This document shows, piece by piece, positions 1 through 4,661 of a stretch of 10,577 bases of DNA. The stretch is from positions 1 through 10,577 of the forward strand of contig USPB01000057.1 of NCBI GenBank assembly GCA_900556405.1, read 5' to 3'. This stretch comes from an uncultured Actinomyces sp. (GTDB lineage Bacteria > Actinomycetota > Actinomycetes > Actinomycetales > Actinomycetaceae). A model generated the notes under the pieces. That model made no database searches and was not told the DNA's origin. It worked only from the letters and a program-made list of their open reading frames with translations. Position 1 is the first letter of the stretch; every line of letters starts with the position of its first letter. The translations under genes and the position numbers were made by a program.

Positions 1-60
1 CGGCCGCCCGCGAGGCTAGGGCCTCACTTCGTTCGGCGCCGCGCCTCGAAGCCCGCCCGT

Positions 61-110
61 GCCCTCCGGACCCTCCGGCGCCCTCCACACCAGTGGCGCG
101 TGGTGTGCTG
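61..110 (+). repeat. GC-rich linker repeat, second copy at 561-619
   Basis: Bases 61-86 match 561-586 at 24 of 26 positions. Bases 86-110 match 595-619 at 22 of 25 positions, with a short extra piece at 587-594 in the second copy. The linkers between inverted-repeat elements therefore share ancestry, so the duplicated unit was larger than the palindromes themselves. A shorter related piece (CCTGGCCCTCCG) recurs at 557-568 and 964-975. Confidence 0.75.
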
Positions 111-126
111 ATAGGCGTGTGCGTTG

Positions 127-147
127 TCTCGAAGCCCGGCCAGGCCC
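127..147 (+). repeat. 21-bp linker repeat, identical copy at 299-319
   Basis: The 21 bases at 127-147 (beginning TCTCGAAGCCC) recur without change at 299-319, and a shortened relative lies at 44-64. Each full copy stands a short distance upstream of a 116-bp palindromic element (155-270 and 377-492), but at different distances (7 and 57 bases), so linker and element are separate modules. Confidence 0.8.
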
Positions 148-154
148 TGTCGCT

Positions 155-270
155 CAGCAATTCCGCACGTAATTCTCCTGCGAGTGCTTCAAATATTGAA
201 TTCATGTCGTTGGAATTGCAACGTTTTTGGGCTATCTCCAAAAGTGACCGAGGGAAATTATGTGCGAAAT
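155..270. repeat. Palindromic element A (116 bp), copy 1 of 2
   Basis: This element matches 377-492 over its full 116 bases without insertions or deletions (constant offset 222). Its ends form an imperfect inverted repeat: 162-178 against 252-268 pair at 13 of 17 positions, plus two possible G-U pairs. The interior holds a small hairpin, CGTTG-gaattg-CAACG. The arm ends in a form of the CCTGC motif that also ends the arms of the 653-854 array. Confidence 0.85.
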
Positions 271-376
271 GTGTGTGTGGGGTGGTCTCGGTGTCGCGTC
301 TCGAAGCCCGGCCAGGCCCCGCCGCCGCCTGGGGCCCCGTCGGCGCCCACCGGTACCGTGGCCTGGCCCGTCGGCA

Positions 377-492
377 CAGCAATTTCGCACGTAATTCCCC
401 TGCAACTTTTTCAAACATTGAATTTGCATCGTTGGAATTGCAACGTTTTTGGGCGGTCTTGAAAAGTGACCGTGGGAAATTATGTGCGAAAT
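377..492. repeat. Palindromic element B (116 bp), copy 2 of 2
   Basis: This is the better-formed copy. The outer arms 384-400 (TTCGCACGTAATTCCCC) and 474-490 (GGGAAATTATGTGCGAA) are complementary at 15 of 17 positions, and one mismatch is a G-U wobble. Inside, TTTTCAA near 408-414 can pair with TTGAAAA near 459-465, and CGTTG with CAACG around the centre. The element can thus form a nested stem of about 107 bases as RNA, or a cruciform as DNA. No U-tract follows, so it is not a normal terminator. Confidence 0.85.
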
Positions 493-652
493 TTGTCTGG
501 CGCTGGCCCCTCCAACCCATGCTGGCCCCGTCGACCGGCCGCACCCTGCACCGTGGCCTGGCCCTCCGGTTCCTCCGGCGCCCTCCGGCGGCTTCACACC
601 TGTGGCGCCTGGAGTGCTGTTGTGTTGGCTCGCTCGATCTCTGCCTTGTGTT

Positions 653-854
653 CGGTACAAAATTCTCCCTGCTTGGCTTCTTGGTGGTGAGAACGGTACA
701 AAACTCTCCCTGCATGCACAAAAAGCGCCAAATTGGGCCATTTTGGGCGAGCGGGGAGAGTTTTGTACCGGAAGTGGGGCCGTGTGGCTCCTGCTGGGAG
801 AGTTTTGTACCGCACATGCGGCGAGGGCGGGTGAGCAGGGAGAGTTTTGTACCG
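653..854. repeat. Array C: five 20-bp repeats, two forward and three inverted
   Basis: The repeat CGGTACAAAACTCTCCCTGC lies forward at 653-672 (one difference) and 694-713. Its reverse complement lies at 751-770, 793-812 and 835-854, with differences only next to the GC end. Start-to-start distances are 41, 57, 42 and 42. Spacers are 21, 37, 22 and 22 bases and are not alike, except that the 37-base central spacer resembles that of array D. Spacing of 41-42 bp equals about four helical turns, so same-orientation copies face the same side of DNA. The short units and mid-array inversion argue against CRISPR. Confidence 0.9.
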
Positions 855-1013
855 GAGGGGCCCGGCGTGGTTGTTGTTGGGCGAGTAATGCCGTGCTCTG
901 GCGTAGTCCTTGTGCCAGTTGGAGGGCTATGGCAGTACCCTGGCGCTGTCACGGGCACTGCAGCCTGGCCCTCCGTTTTTTGGTGCTCCACGCATCGGCG
1001 GTGGTGGGGTTGT

Positions 1014-1134
1014 GCGCGAAATAGTTCGCCCTGCGTGCTCAAAATGACCCAAAATTGGCGTTTTATGGCGTGCTGGGCGAACTCTTTCGCGGGTTGAGTG
1101 GGAGAGGGGCCGTGCCGGGCGAATCTTGTCGCGC
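1014..1134. repeat. Array D: three 21-bp repeats with the geometry of array C
   Basis: The forward arm 1014-1034 and the inverted arm 1072-1092 are complementary at 18 of 21 positions (core GGGCGAACTCTTTCGCG on the right). A second, more diverged inverted copy at 1114-1134 begins exactly 42 bases after the first. The central spacer (1035-1071) is 37 bases, as in array C, and matches the array C spacer at about 25 of 37 positions. The arm sequence, however, differs strongly from that of C. D is therefore a diverged relative of C whose arms changed together. Confidence 0.85.
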
Positions 1135-1263
1135 ATGGCAGCCCACCACTGCCAACATTCCTGGTCCTGGCCCACCACTATCCCTTCCTGCCACTCTCTA
1201 CCGGCTCTGCGGCCAGGCCTTCCGGGCACGATGGTGCGCTCCACGCCGGTGGCGGTGGGGGTT

Positions 1264-1325
1264 TTGCGCCATGCGAAGCCTTCTTGCGGCGTGTCGCCGG
1301 CGTGTCGCACCCTTGCATGGCGCAA
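1264..1325. repeat. Inverted repeat E (11-bp perfect arms, 40-base interior)
   Basis: TTGCGCCATGC at 1264-1274 is the exact reverse complement of GCATGGCGCAA at 1315-1325. The interior carries an 11-bp tandem duplication (GGCGTGTCGCC, 1288-1298, and 1299-1309 with one change). The 40-base interior is close to the 37 and 39 bases of its neighbours, so it may be a shorter or decayed member of the same family. Confidence 0.65.
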
Positions 1326-1380
1326 TTCCCCCCGATTGGCGGCGCCGCGTCCGCGGTTCGAGGTGGTGTGGCGCCCACAT

Positions 1381-1439
1381 CGCAGACCACCTCGGTGAAA
1401 AACGCTGACAACGGGCTGTTAATGGCAAAGTGGTCTGCG
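1381..1439. repeat. Inverted repeat F (10-bp perfect arms, 39-base interior)
   Basis: CGCAGACCAC at 1381-1390 is the exact reverse complement of GTGGTCTGCG at 1430-1439. The interior is AT-richer than its flanks, as in the other elements. Arm sequence is unlike E, D or C, yet the arm distance is similar. Confidence 0.6.
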
Positions 1440-1480
1440 TTTTGGGCGCAACGGTGCCTGTCGTGGGGTGTCGTTCGCGC

Positions 1481-1638
1481 GTTAACCCCTGAGTGTGCGC
1501 GTAAACCCCTTGATACGCACGTAAACCCCTCGACATGCACGTGGGCGGCGCTGCCCACACGCATATCATCGGGCCCACGTGCGAGTCGTCGGGCCCAGGC
1601 GCAGATCAACGGGCCCACGTGCGCGGTGATGGGCTCGC
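1481..1638. repeat. Array G: contiguous 20-bp iterons mirrored about a central palindrome
   Basis: Three forward units (1481-1500, 1501-1520, 1521-1540) follow each other without spacers; the best pair reads GTAAACCCCTTGATACGCAC and GTAAACCCCTCGACATGCAC. After a central hairpin, GTGGGC-ggcgct-GCCCAC (1541-1558), four inverted units follow with the same 20-bp period (1559-1578, 1579-1598, 1599-1618, 1619-1638). Read on the minus strand, these are GTGGGCCCGTTGATCTGCGC-like. The shared skeleton is GTRRRCCC, a variable base, TYGAY and a GCAC-type end. Left units carry AAA where right units carry GGG. Iterons of about two helical turns suggest cooperative protein binding; no replication gene is nearby. 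Confidence 0.85.
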
Positions 1639-1652
1639 GCATCGGGCATTTG

Positions 1653-1670
1653 GGGGGTATTCATACCCCC
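1653..1670. promoter_or_regulatory. Perfect palindrome, operator-like
   Basis: GGGGGTAT-TC-ATACCCCC forms a perfect 8+8 inverted repeat with a 2-base centre, just outside the iteron array. No T-run follows on either strand, so it is not a typical terminator. The size suits a dimeric repressor site, but no gene start lies close by. The half-sites are arranged opposite to the known CsoR-type pattern (ATACCCC then GGGGTAT), so I do not assign it. Confidence 0.45.
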
Positions 1671-1743
1671 ACGATGAAACAACCAACTTCAATACCGATT
1701 TTCCCGCGCCGACAAGCCGAAAAGTCACCACAAAACCAACACG

Positions 1744-1775
1744 TTTTATCCTTTAACCCTTTTGTCCTTTAACCC
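1744..1775. repeat. 16-bp tandem duplication
   Basis: TTTTATCCTTTAACCC (1744-1759) is followed directly by TTTTGTCCTTTAACCC (1760-1775), one difference in 16. It lies just beyond the minus-strand terminator at 1780-1816, in an AT-rich stretch (1671-1784) where I see no gene. Confidence 0.8.
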
Positions 1776-1779
1776 CGAT

Positions 1780-1816
1780 AAAAAATCGGGCCCGGTCCCG
1801 CAGGACCGAACCCGAT
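1780..1816 (-). terminator. Rho-independent terminator ending the 1817-2236 unit
   Basis: Read on the minus strand, the stem is CCCGAT/ATCGGG (1785-1790 with 1811-1816) plus CGGTCC/GGACCG (1793-1798 with 1803-1808), with a 2x2 internal loop and a CGCA-type tetraloop. Six U follow (1780-1785). A third copy, CCCGAT at 1774-1779, could pair with 1785-1790 as an alternative hairpin. The strength of this terminator implies that something upstream of it (1817-2236) is transcribed leftwards. Confidence 0.85.
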
Positions 1817-2236
1817 ACTCAATCGACTGTTCGATTGCTTGTATGATGCATCGCCGGTCTTCGCAGCTCGAAGCTGCAGGCAGCCCGGTAACCCGACGTC
1901 AAGATGACGCCCTATTTGACTCGCGTTTCTGCTTGCCCAGACAAGAGGATCAACACCACCGACCGAATCGCTGAGGTGCCCTGCGCACAGGCTACCATCA
2001 ATACGCACCAAACGGCAAGAAACCGCCACTCCTCGACCATTGGCCACAGCCTGACGACGGCGGTCCCCATCAACGAAGAAACCCCTTCGGGTAGTACCTG
2101 AACTGCCCCCACAAATGGGGCGCTTGACTCGCGTAGCCACGTATTGCACCGCATTGTCGATCGTCAGGTACGCGTCGAGCCACCGGCATGCGCCTACAGC
2201 GAACGCTCACCCATCACGCGCCGATCGACAGGTACG
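1817..2236 (-). other. Unassigned stretch between two minus-strand terminators
   Basis: I find no convincing gene here. It contains several small hairpins: GCAGCT-cga-AGCTGC near 1863-1877, CGTCA-aga-TGACG near 1898-1910, and GCCCC/GGGGC near 2105-2122. It also has two direct repeats: a 15-bp repeat at 2158-2172 and 2222-2236 (14 of 15), and TTGACTCGCGT at 1917-1927 and 2123-2133. I looked for tmRNA, RNase P RNA and SRP RNA hallmarks and did not see them. In one minus frame around 2030-2130 the translation RPICGG...RRGFFVDGDRRR faintly resembles the N-terminal zinc ribbon of some transposases, but a cysteine is missing and the frame does not continue. A small RNA or a decayed transposase are both possible. 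Confidence 0.35.
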
Positions 2237-2288
2237 AAAAGCCTCCCGATCCTCGGACGTCGCTGTCGATGTCCAAGAAACGGGAGGC
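2237..2288 (-). terminator. Terminator of the CAP-domain gene
   Basis: On the minus strand GCCTCCCG (2281-2288) pairs with CGGGAGGC (2241-2248). An inner stem pairs CTTGGAC with GTCCGAG, and four U follow at 2237-2240. It starts about 40 bases after the stop codon of the CAP-domain gene, so that gene is a single-gene transcription unit on its 3' side. Confidence 0.8.
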
Positions 2289-2328
2289 AGTTCAATGAAG
2301 GACGAAACCGGAGCTTCGTAGCGCTATG

Positions 2329-4125
2329 TCAGCGCTTCGCGCGGCGCGACGCGACGACGGCGCCGATACCGGCGACCAGGACAGCGACCGCTCCAACGCC
2401 AACCCACACGCCCGATGCACCGGTGGCAGCCAGCGTGTTGCGACGCGTCTGTTCCGGAGTCTGGGTGGTGGTGTTCTGCGGAGCAGGTGTCCGGCCACCG
2501 TCAACCGAGGGGTTCTGCGGGGCAGGCGCCTGGGTAGTGGTGTTCTGCGGAGCAGGGGTCTGACCGCCATCAACCGAGGGGTTCTGCGGAGCAGGGGCCT
2601 GGGTGCCGGGGGCAGGGGTCTGACCGTCGCCAACGGAAGGGTTCTGCGGAGCCGGAGTCTGCTCGCCGGTATCGATACGCGGATTCGCACTGCCCTGGTC
2701 AACGCTCTGCGAGGGGGCAGAGTCCGAGGGGCTCACGGAGAGCGTCGTGCAGCGCGTGAGAGCGTCGCGATACTCGGCAGCAGTCAGGTAGCGACCAGCC
2801 TGATCCCCGGACTTCACGGTGACACCGCCGTCCTTCTCCGGATGCACGGACGTCTGCGCGGCGATGGAGTCGGCAACACGGTCAAGCTCTGCGTCAATCT
2901 CAGCAAGGCTGGCAGCGGGCTTCTCGTCGGCCACGGACGCGAGGTACTCATCGAGAGCACTCTGAGCAGCATTCACAGATGCCTGCGCATCAATGACGGC
3001 CTGCTGATTGTCAGTCGTCGAGCCAGTTGCGGACGGAGCGGGCGTTGAGGGGGCCGCATATCCGGACTTGGCGGGCAGCGTCGACACATCGACCGGCAGC
3101 GCAACACCGGGCAGGGCACCAACCTTGTTCTGCCAGGAGTTAGCACGCTGCGCATCACCGCCACCGGCCAGACCGGAGACATAGTTCGTGTTGTCGGAGT
3201 TGAAGGCGCTGCCATCGAAACCGTAGGCCGAGGCAGTGTCGCCCGTCGTGTGGAAGCGGGAGACATCCGGAGAACCACCAGTAATTGCGTAGAACTTCTG
3301 GGTGCCGTAAATGCGGGTGAACTGACCATGCTTGGCGATATGAACACCAACACCCACGACGTTGTTCTGAGCGAGCATGTTCTTATCGTGGCCGGAGGAG
3401 TTCTTCCACTGGTCAAAGAGGGCGTCAGCGGCCTGCATCGGGTTCTTGGTGGTGCCGTAGGCTCCCCACTTGTCTCCGAAGTTCTCGCGGTGGTTGTACG
3501 CAATATTCTCACCGGCGTAGGTCGTGTCGCCGCCATCAAGCTTGCCCGCACCGAAGTACTTGTAATTGGGATCGTGATTGAAGTCGTCCGTGTCGGACAT
3601 GTGCTGGCTCCACGAGCGCGCATCCGCAGTCACGGTATCGGAGACGACCAGTTCGGGCAGTCCCGCGTTCGCTCGGTAGGCATTCATCTTCTGAACGATG
3701 AGGGCTTCGATGATACGCGCCTGGGTAGCGTCGTCAACCTGAGACCAGTCCACCCAGTCGAGGCCATGATCAGTCGTCGTAGGCGCAGAGACGGGCGCGC
3801 TATCAGCCGAGTTGGACTGGGCCGCCGACTGCTGAGCAGCATCAAGGGCCACCTGAGCGTCTGCCAGCGCCGCGCGGAGCTCGGCTTCACGCGCAGGATC
3901 GGCCGTGGGAGTGGAGGAATTTCCAGCGGCCGCAGCGGCGTAGCTAGCGAGCAAGGGGTTGTATTCAGCGGTGATGCGCCCCTGAGCCCCGGACAGGGAG
4001 TTGCAGAACGCATCCTCTGACGTGTTCGTGCCCTCAGCCAGTGTGGGGATGACGACGAGGGATGCTGCGATTGTCGTGGCGGCGAGGACCACCGAGGTAT
4101 GGGTGCGAGTGAGCTGGAACGACAT
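2329..4125 (-). CDS. Secreted CAP/SCP-domain surface protein with LAATG sorting signal
   Basis: This 598-residue protein is exported and probably linked to the cell wall. Residues 1-30 form a signal peptide (hydrophobic stretch SVVLAATTIAASLVVIPTLA). An Ala-rich helix lies at about 78-104. A CAP (SCP/PR-1-like) domain spans about 136-282, with H175, E206 (AGENIA) and H246 (SSGHDKNML) as the likely conserved cavity residues. A second helical stretch covers 374-422. Residues 486-558 are a Pro/Gln-rich repetitive stalk. The C-terminus has LAATG (565-569), a hydrophobic segment (572-592) and RRAKR. LAxTG is the motif known for class E sortases of high-GC Gram-positive bacteria; no sortase gene is in the window. 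The start is ATG at 4125, chosen because it precedes the signal peptide; no clear Shine-Dalgarno is visible. The only two cysteines are C41 and C459. The molecular role of bacterial CAP proteins is mostly unknown, so none is assigned. Confidence 0.92.
   Translation of the reverse strand: MSFQLTRTHTSVVLAATTIAASLVVIPTLAEGTNTSEDAFCNSLSGAQGRITAEYNPLLASYAAAAAGNSSTPTADPAREAELRAALADAQVALDAAQQSAAQSNSADSAPVSAPTTTDHGLDWVDWSQVDDATQARIIEALIVQKMNAYRANAGLPELVVSDTVTADARSWSQHMSDTDDFNHDPNYKYFGAGKLDGGDTTYAGENIAYNHRENFGDKWGAYGTTKNPMQAADALFDQWKNSSGHDKNMLAQNNVVGVGVHIAKHGQFTRIYGTQKFYAITGGSPDVSRFHTTGDTASAYGFDGSAFNSDNTNYVSGLAGGGDAQRANSWQNKVGALPGVALPVDVSTLPAKSGYAAPSTPAPSATGSTTDNQQAVIDAQASVNAAQSALDEYLASVADEKPAASLAEIDAELDRVADSIAAQTSVHPEKDGGVTVKSGDQAGRYLTAAEYRDALTRCTTLSVSPSDSAPSQSVDQGSANPRIDTGEQTPAPQNPSVGDGQTPAPGTQAPAPQNPSVDGGQTPAPQNTTTQAPAPQNPSVDGGRTPAPQNTTTQTPEQTRRNTLAATGASGVWVGVGAVAVLVAGIGAVVASRRAKR
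2471..2655 (-). repeat. 69-bp composite repeats encoding the Pro-rich stalk
   Basis: The word TTCTGCGG recurs on the plus strand at 2474, 2513, 2543, 2582 and 2642. The distances 2474 to 2543 and 2513 to 2582 are both 69, a 23-residue unit of the type TPAPQN-TTTQ-APAPQN-PSVDGG. The last step is 60, a 9-base (3-codon) deletion. All lengths are multiples of three, so copy number can change without breaking the reading frame. This marks the stalk as a likely length-variable region. Confidence 0.85.
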
Positions 4126-4411
4126 TGGCTACCGGCCTAACACTATGAGACAAAGACAGGTAAATCTTTCCACGCGGTACGCCGTATTTCAAGGTTTTTT
4201 CGGTAATTCATTACAGGTAAATGCACCAATTTGCAACGTTTTATAGGTTTGACAGATTTTGAACATCCCACATGTCGATACCAAAACGTTATTTTTGTGC
4301 GTCAGTCCCTGACCAATGAGTAACAGATGCCCGACTAACAGATGGATAACGCACGCCATGAACGACCACCGAGCGCCAACACACAAAGCACACGACCCGT
4401 CCAGAGGCAAC
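4126..4411 (-). promoter_or_regulatory. AT-rich upstream region of the CAP-domain gene
   Basis: There is no gene in this 286-base gap. It is much richer in A+T than the flanking genes and should hold the CAP promoter. The best but weak minus-strand candidate is TTGCAA (4231-4236) and TGTAAT (4210-4215), with a short 15-base spacer; another is TTGGTA with CAAAAT 17 bases on, around 4254-4282. ACAGGTAAAT occurs twice in the same orientation (4156-4165 and 4213-4222), TAACAGATG twice (4321-4329 and 4336-4344), and AACGTTTT (4235-4242) is mirrored by AAAACGTT (4283-4290). These could be regulator sites. I cannot fix the transcription start. Confidence 0.4.
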
Positions 4412-4442
4412 AAAAAACCGACACTCACAAGTTGAGTGTCGG
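4412..4442 (-). terminator. Terminator after tRNA-Ala, symmetrical
   Basis: A perfect 10-bp stem (CCGACACTCA, 4418-4427, with TGAGTGTCGG, 4433-4442) encloses the 5-base loop CAAGT. On the minus strand it is followed by six U (4412-4417), 9 bases past the tRNA 3' end. A T-run on the plus strand (4445-4450) makes it work in both directions, although no plus-strand gene is visible. Confidence 0.92.
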
Positions 4443-4451
4443 AATTTTTTG

Positions 4452-4524
4452 TGGAGCTAGGGGGATTCGAACCCCCGACCTCTTCCATGCCATGGAAGCG
4501 CGCTACCAACTGCGCCATAGCCCC
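4452..4524 (-). tRNA. tRNA-Ala, anticodon GGC
   Basis: The 73-base gene folds into a complete cloverleaf. The acceptor stem is GGGGCTA/TAGCTCC with discriminator A. The D arm is GCGC-AGTTGGTA-GCGC. The anticodon stem is CTTCC/GGAAG around the loop ATGGCAT, and the T arm is GGGGG-TTCGAAT-CCCCC. The loop gives anticodon GGC, which reads alanine codons GCC and GCU. The acceptor stem has the G3-U70 wobble pair, the known identity element for alanyl-tRNA synthetase. CCA is not encoded, so it must be added by nucleotidyltransferase. It has its own promoter and terminator. Confidence 0.97.
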
Positions 4525-4536
4525 GTTATTTAGTTC

Positions 4537-4550
4537 GTCGCCCTGGCGAC
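4537..4550 (-). other. Hairpin in the tRNA-Ala 5' leader
   Basis: GTCGCC (4537-4542) and GGCGAC (4545-4550) form a perfect inverted repeat with a 2-base centre, between the promoter and the mature 5' end at 4524. It may guide RNase processing of the precursor or protect its 5' end; this is inference. Confidence 0.5.
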
Positions 4551-4557
4551 CTGATAA

Positions 4558-4587
4558 ATAATAGCGGACCCTCAAACGTTTACGCAA
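4558..4587 (-). promoter_or_regulatory. Probable promoter of tRNA-Ala
   Basis: On the minus strand TTGCGT (4582-4587) as -35 and TATTAT (4558-4563, five of six matches to consensus) as -10 are separated by 18 bases. Transcription would start near 4550, about 26 bases before the mature tRNA. The fit in position supports it. Confidence 0.6.
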
Positions 4588-4600
4588 ATCCAATTCAGTG

Positions 4601-4650
4601 CCCCTCGTCACAATGTAGAGAAATCGTTGATTCTCTGCGGCAACGAGGGG
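4601..4650 (-). terminator. Large two-part hairpin at the end of the obgE operon
   Basis: CCCCTCGT (4601-4608) pairs with ACGAGGGG (4643-4650), and inside it GTAGAGAA (4615-4622) pairs with TTCTCTGC (4631-4638, one wobble). It lies 11 bases after the phosphatase stop codon. No U-run follows, so it may be a U-less terminator or a stabilising 3' end structure. Confidence 0.5.
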
Positions 4651-4661
4651 CTCGAGCACCG

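Larger units (their letters stand above)
1..1670. other. Gene-free composite repeat region built of inverted-repeat elements
   Basis: I see no credible gene in this stretch. It is made of at least six inverted-repeat elements (155-270, 377-492, 653-854, 1014-1134, 1264-1325, 1381-1439), a mirrored 20-bp iteron array (1481-1638) and a palindrome (1653-1670). Between the elements are GC-rich linkers, some of which are also repeated. The open frames crossing it translate the same repeats in several frames and on both strands, without a clear ribosome binding site or a recognisable domain. The inverted-repeat cores are AT-richer (runs such as ACAAAACT and GTAATT) than the very GC-rich linkers. 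No mobile-element gene lies beside it within the window. Function is unknown; options are a protein-binding array, a set of structured RNAs, or a cluster of short non-autonomous mobile repeats. Confidence 0.8.

Noticed and set aside
653..854. CRISPR array
   Set aside because: The repeats are only 20 bp, spacers 21-22 bp, and orientation inverts in the middle; no cas gene is near.
93..1097. Long plus-strand open frame (334 codons) and overlapping frames on both strands, e.g. minus 232-741
   Set aside because: The translations are repeats of the DNA repeats (ESFVPE, GEFCT, RYKTLP), rich in Trp, Cys and Arg, overlap in several frames, and lack a ribosome binding site or domain.
1098..1772. Plus-strand open frame of 224 codons across E, F and G repeats
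   Set aside because: It runs through the iteron array and the palindrome, competes with minus-strand frames of similar length, and has no recognisable family or clear Shine-Dalgarno.
1769..2154. Minus-strand small genes at 1769-2149 and 1912-2154
   Set aside because: The first reads through the terminator stem, the second has no family signature or Shine-Dalgarno; they overlap each other in different frames.
1817..2236. tmRNA, RNase P RNA or SRP RNA
   Set aside because: No tRNA-like ends with TTCGA T loop, no GAAAGTCC-type RNase P core, and no SRP RNA tetraloop motif seen on either strand.
2326..4020. Plus-strand open frames antisense to the CAP gene (2326-3048, 3250-4020)
   Set aside because: They are shadows of GC-biased codon use and of the Pro-rich repeats; the minus frame has signal peptide, domain and sorting signal.
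4231..4242. TTGCAACGTTTT shared by the CAP upstream region and elements A (216-227) and B (438-449)
   Set aside because: A 12-base match between unrelated parts of a 10-kb window is expected by chance, and the flanks do not match.
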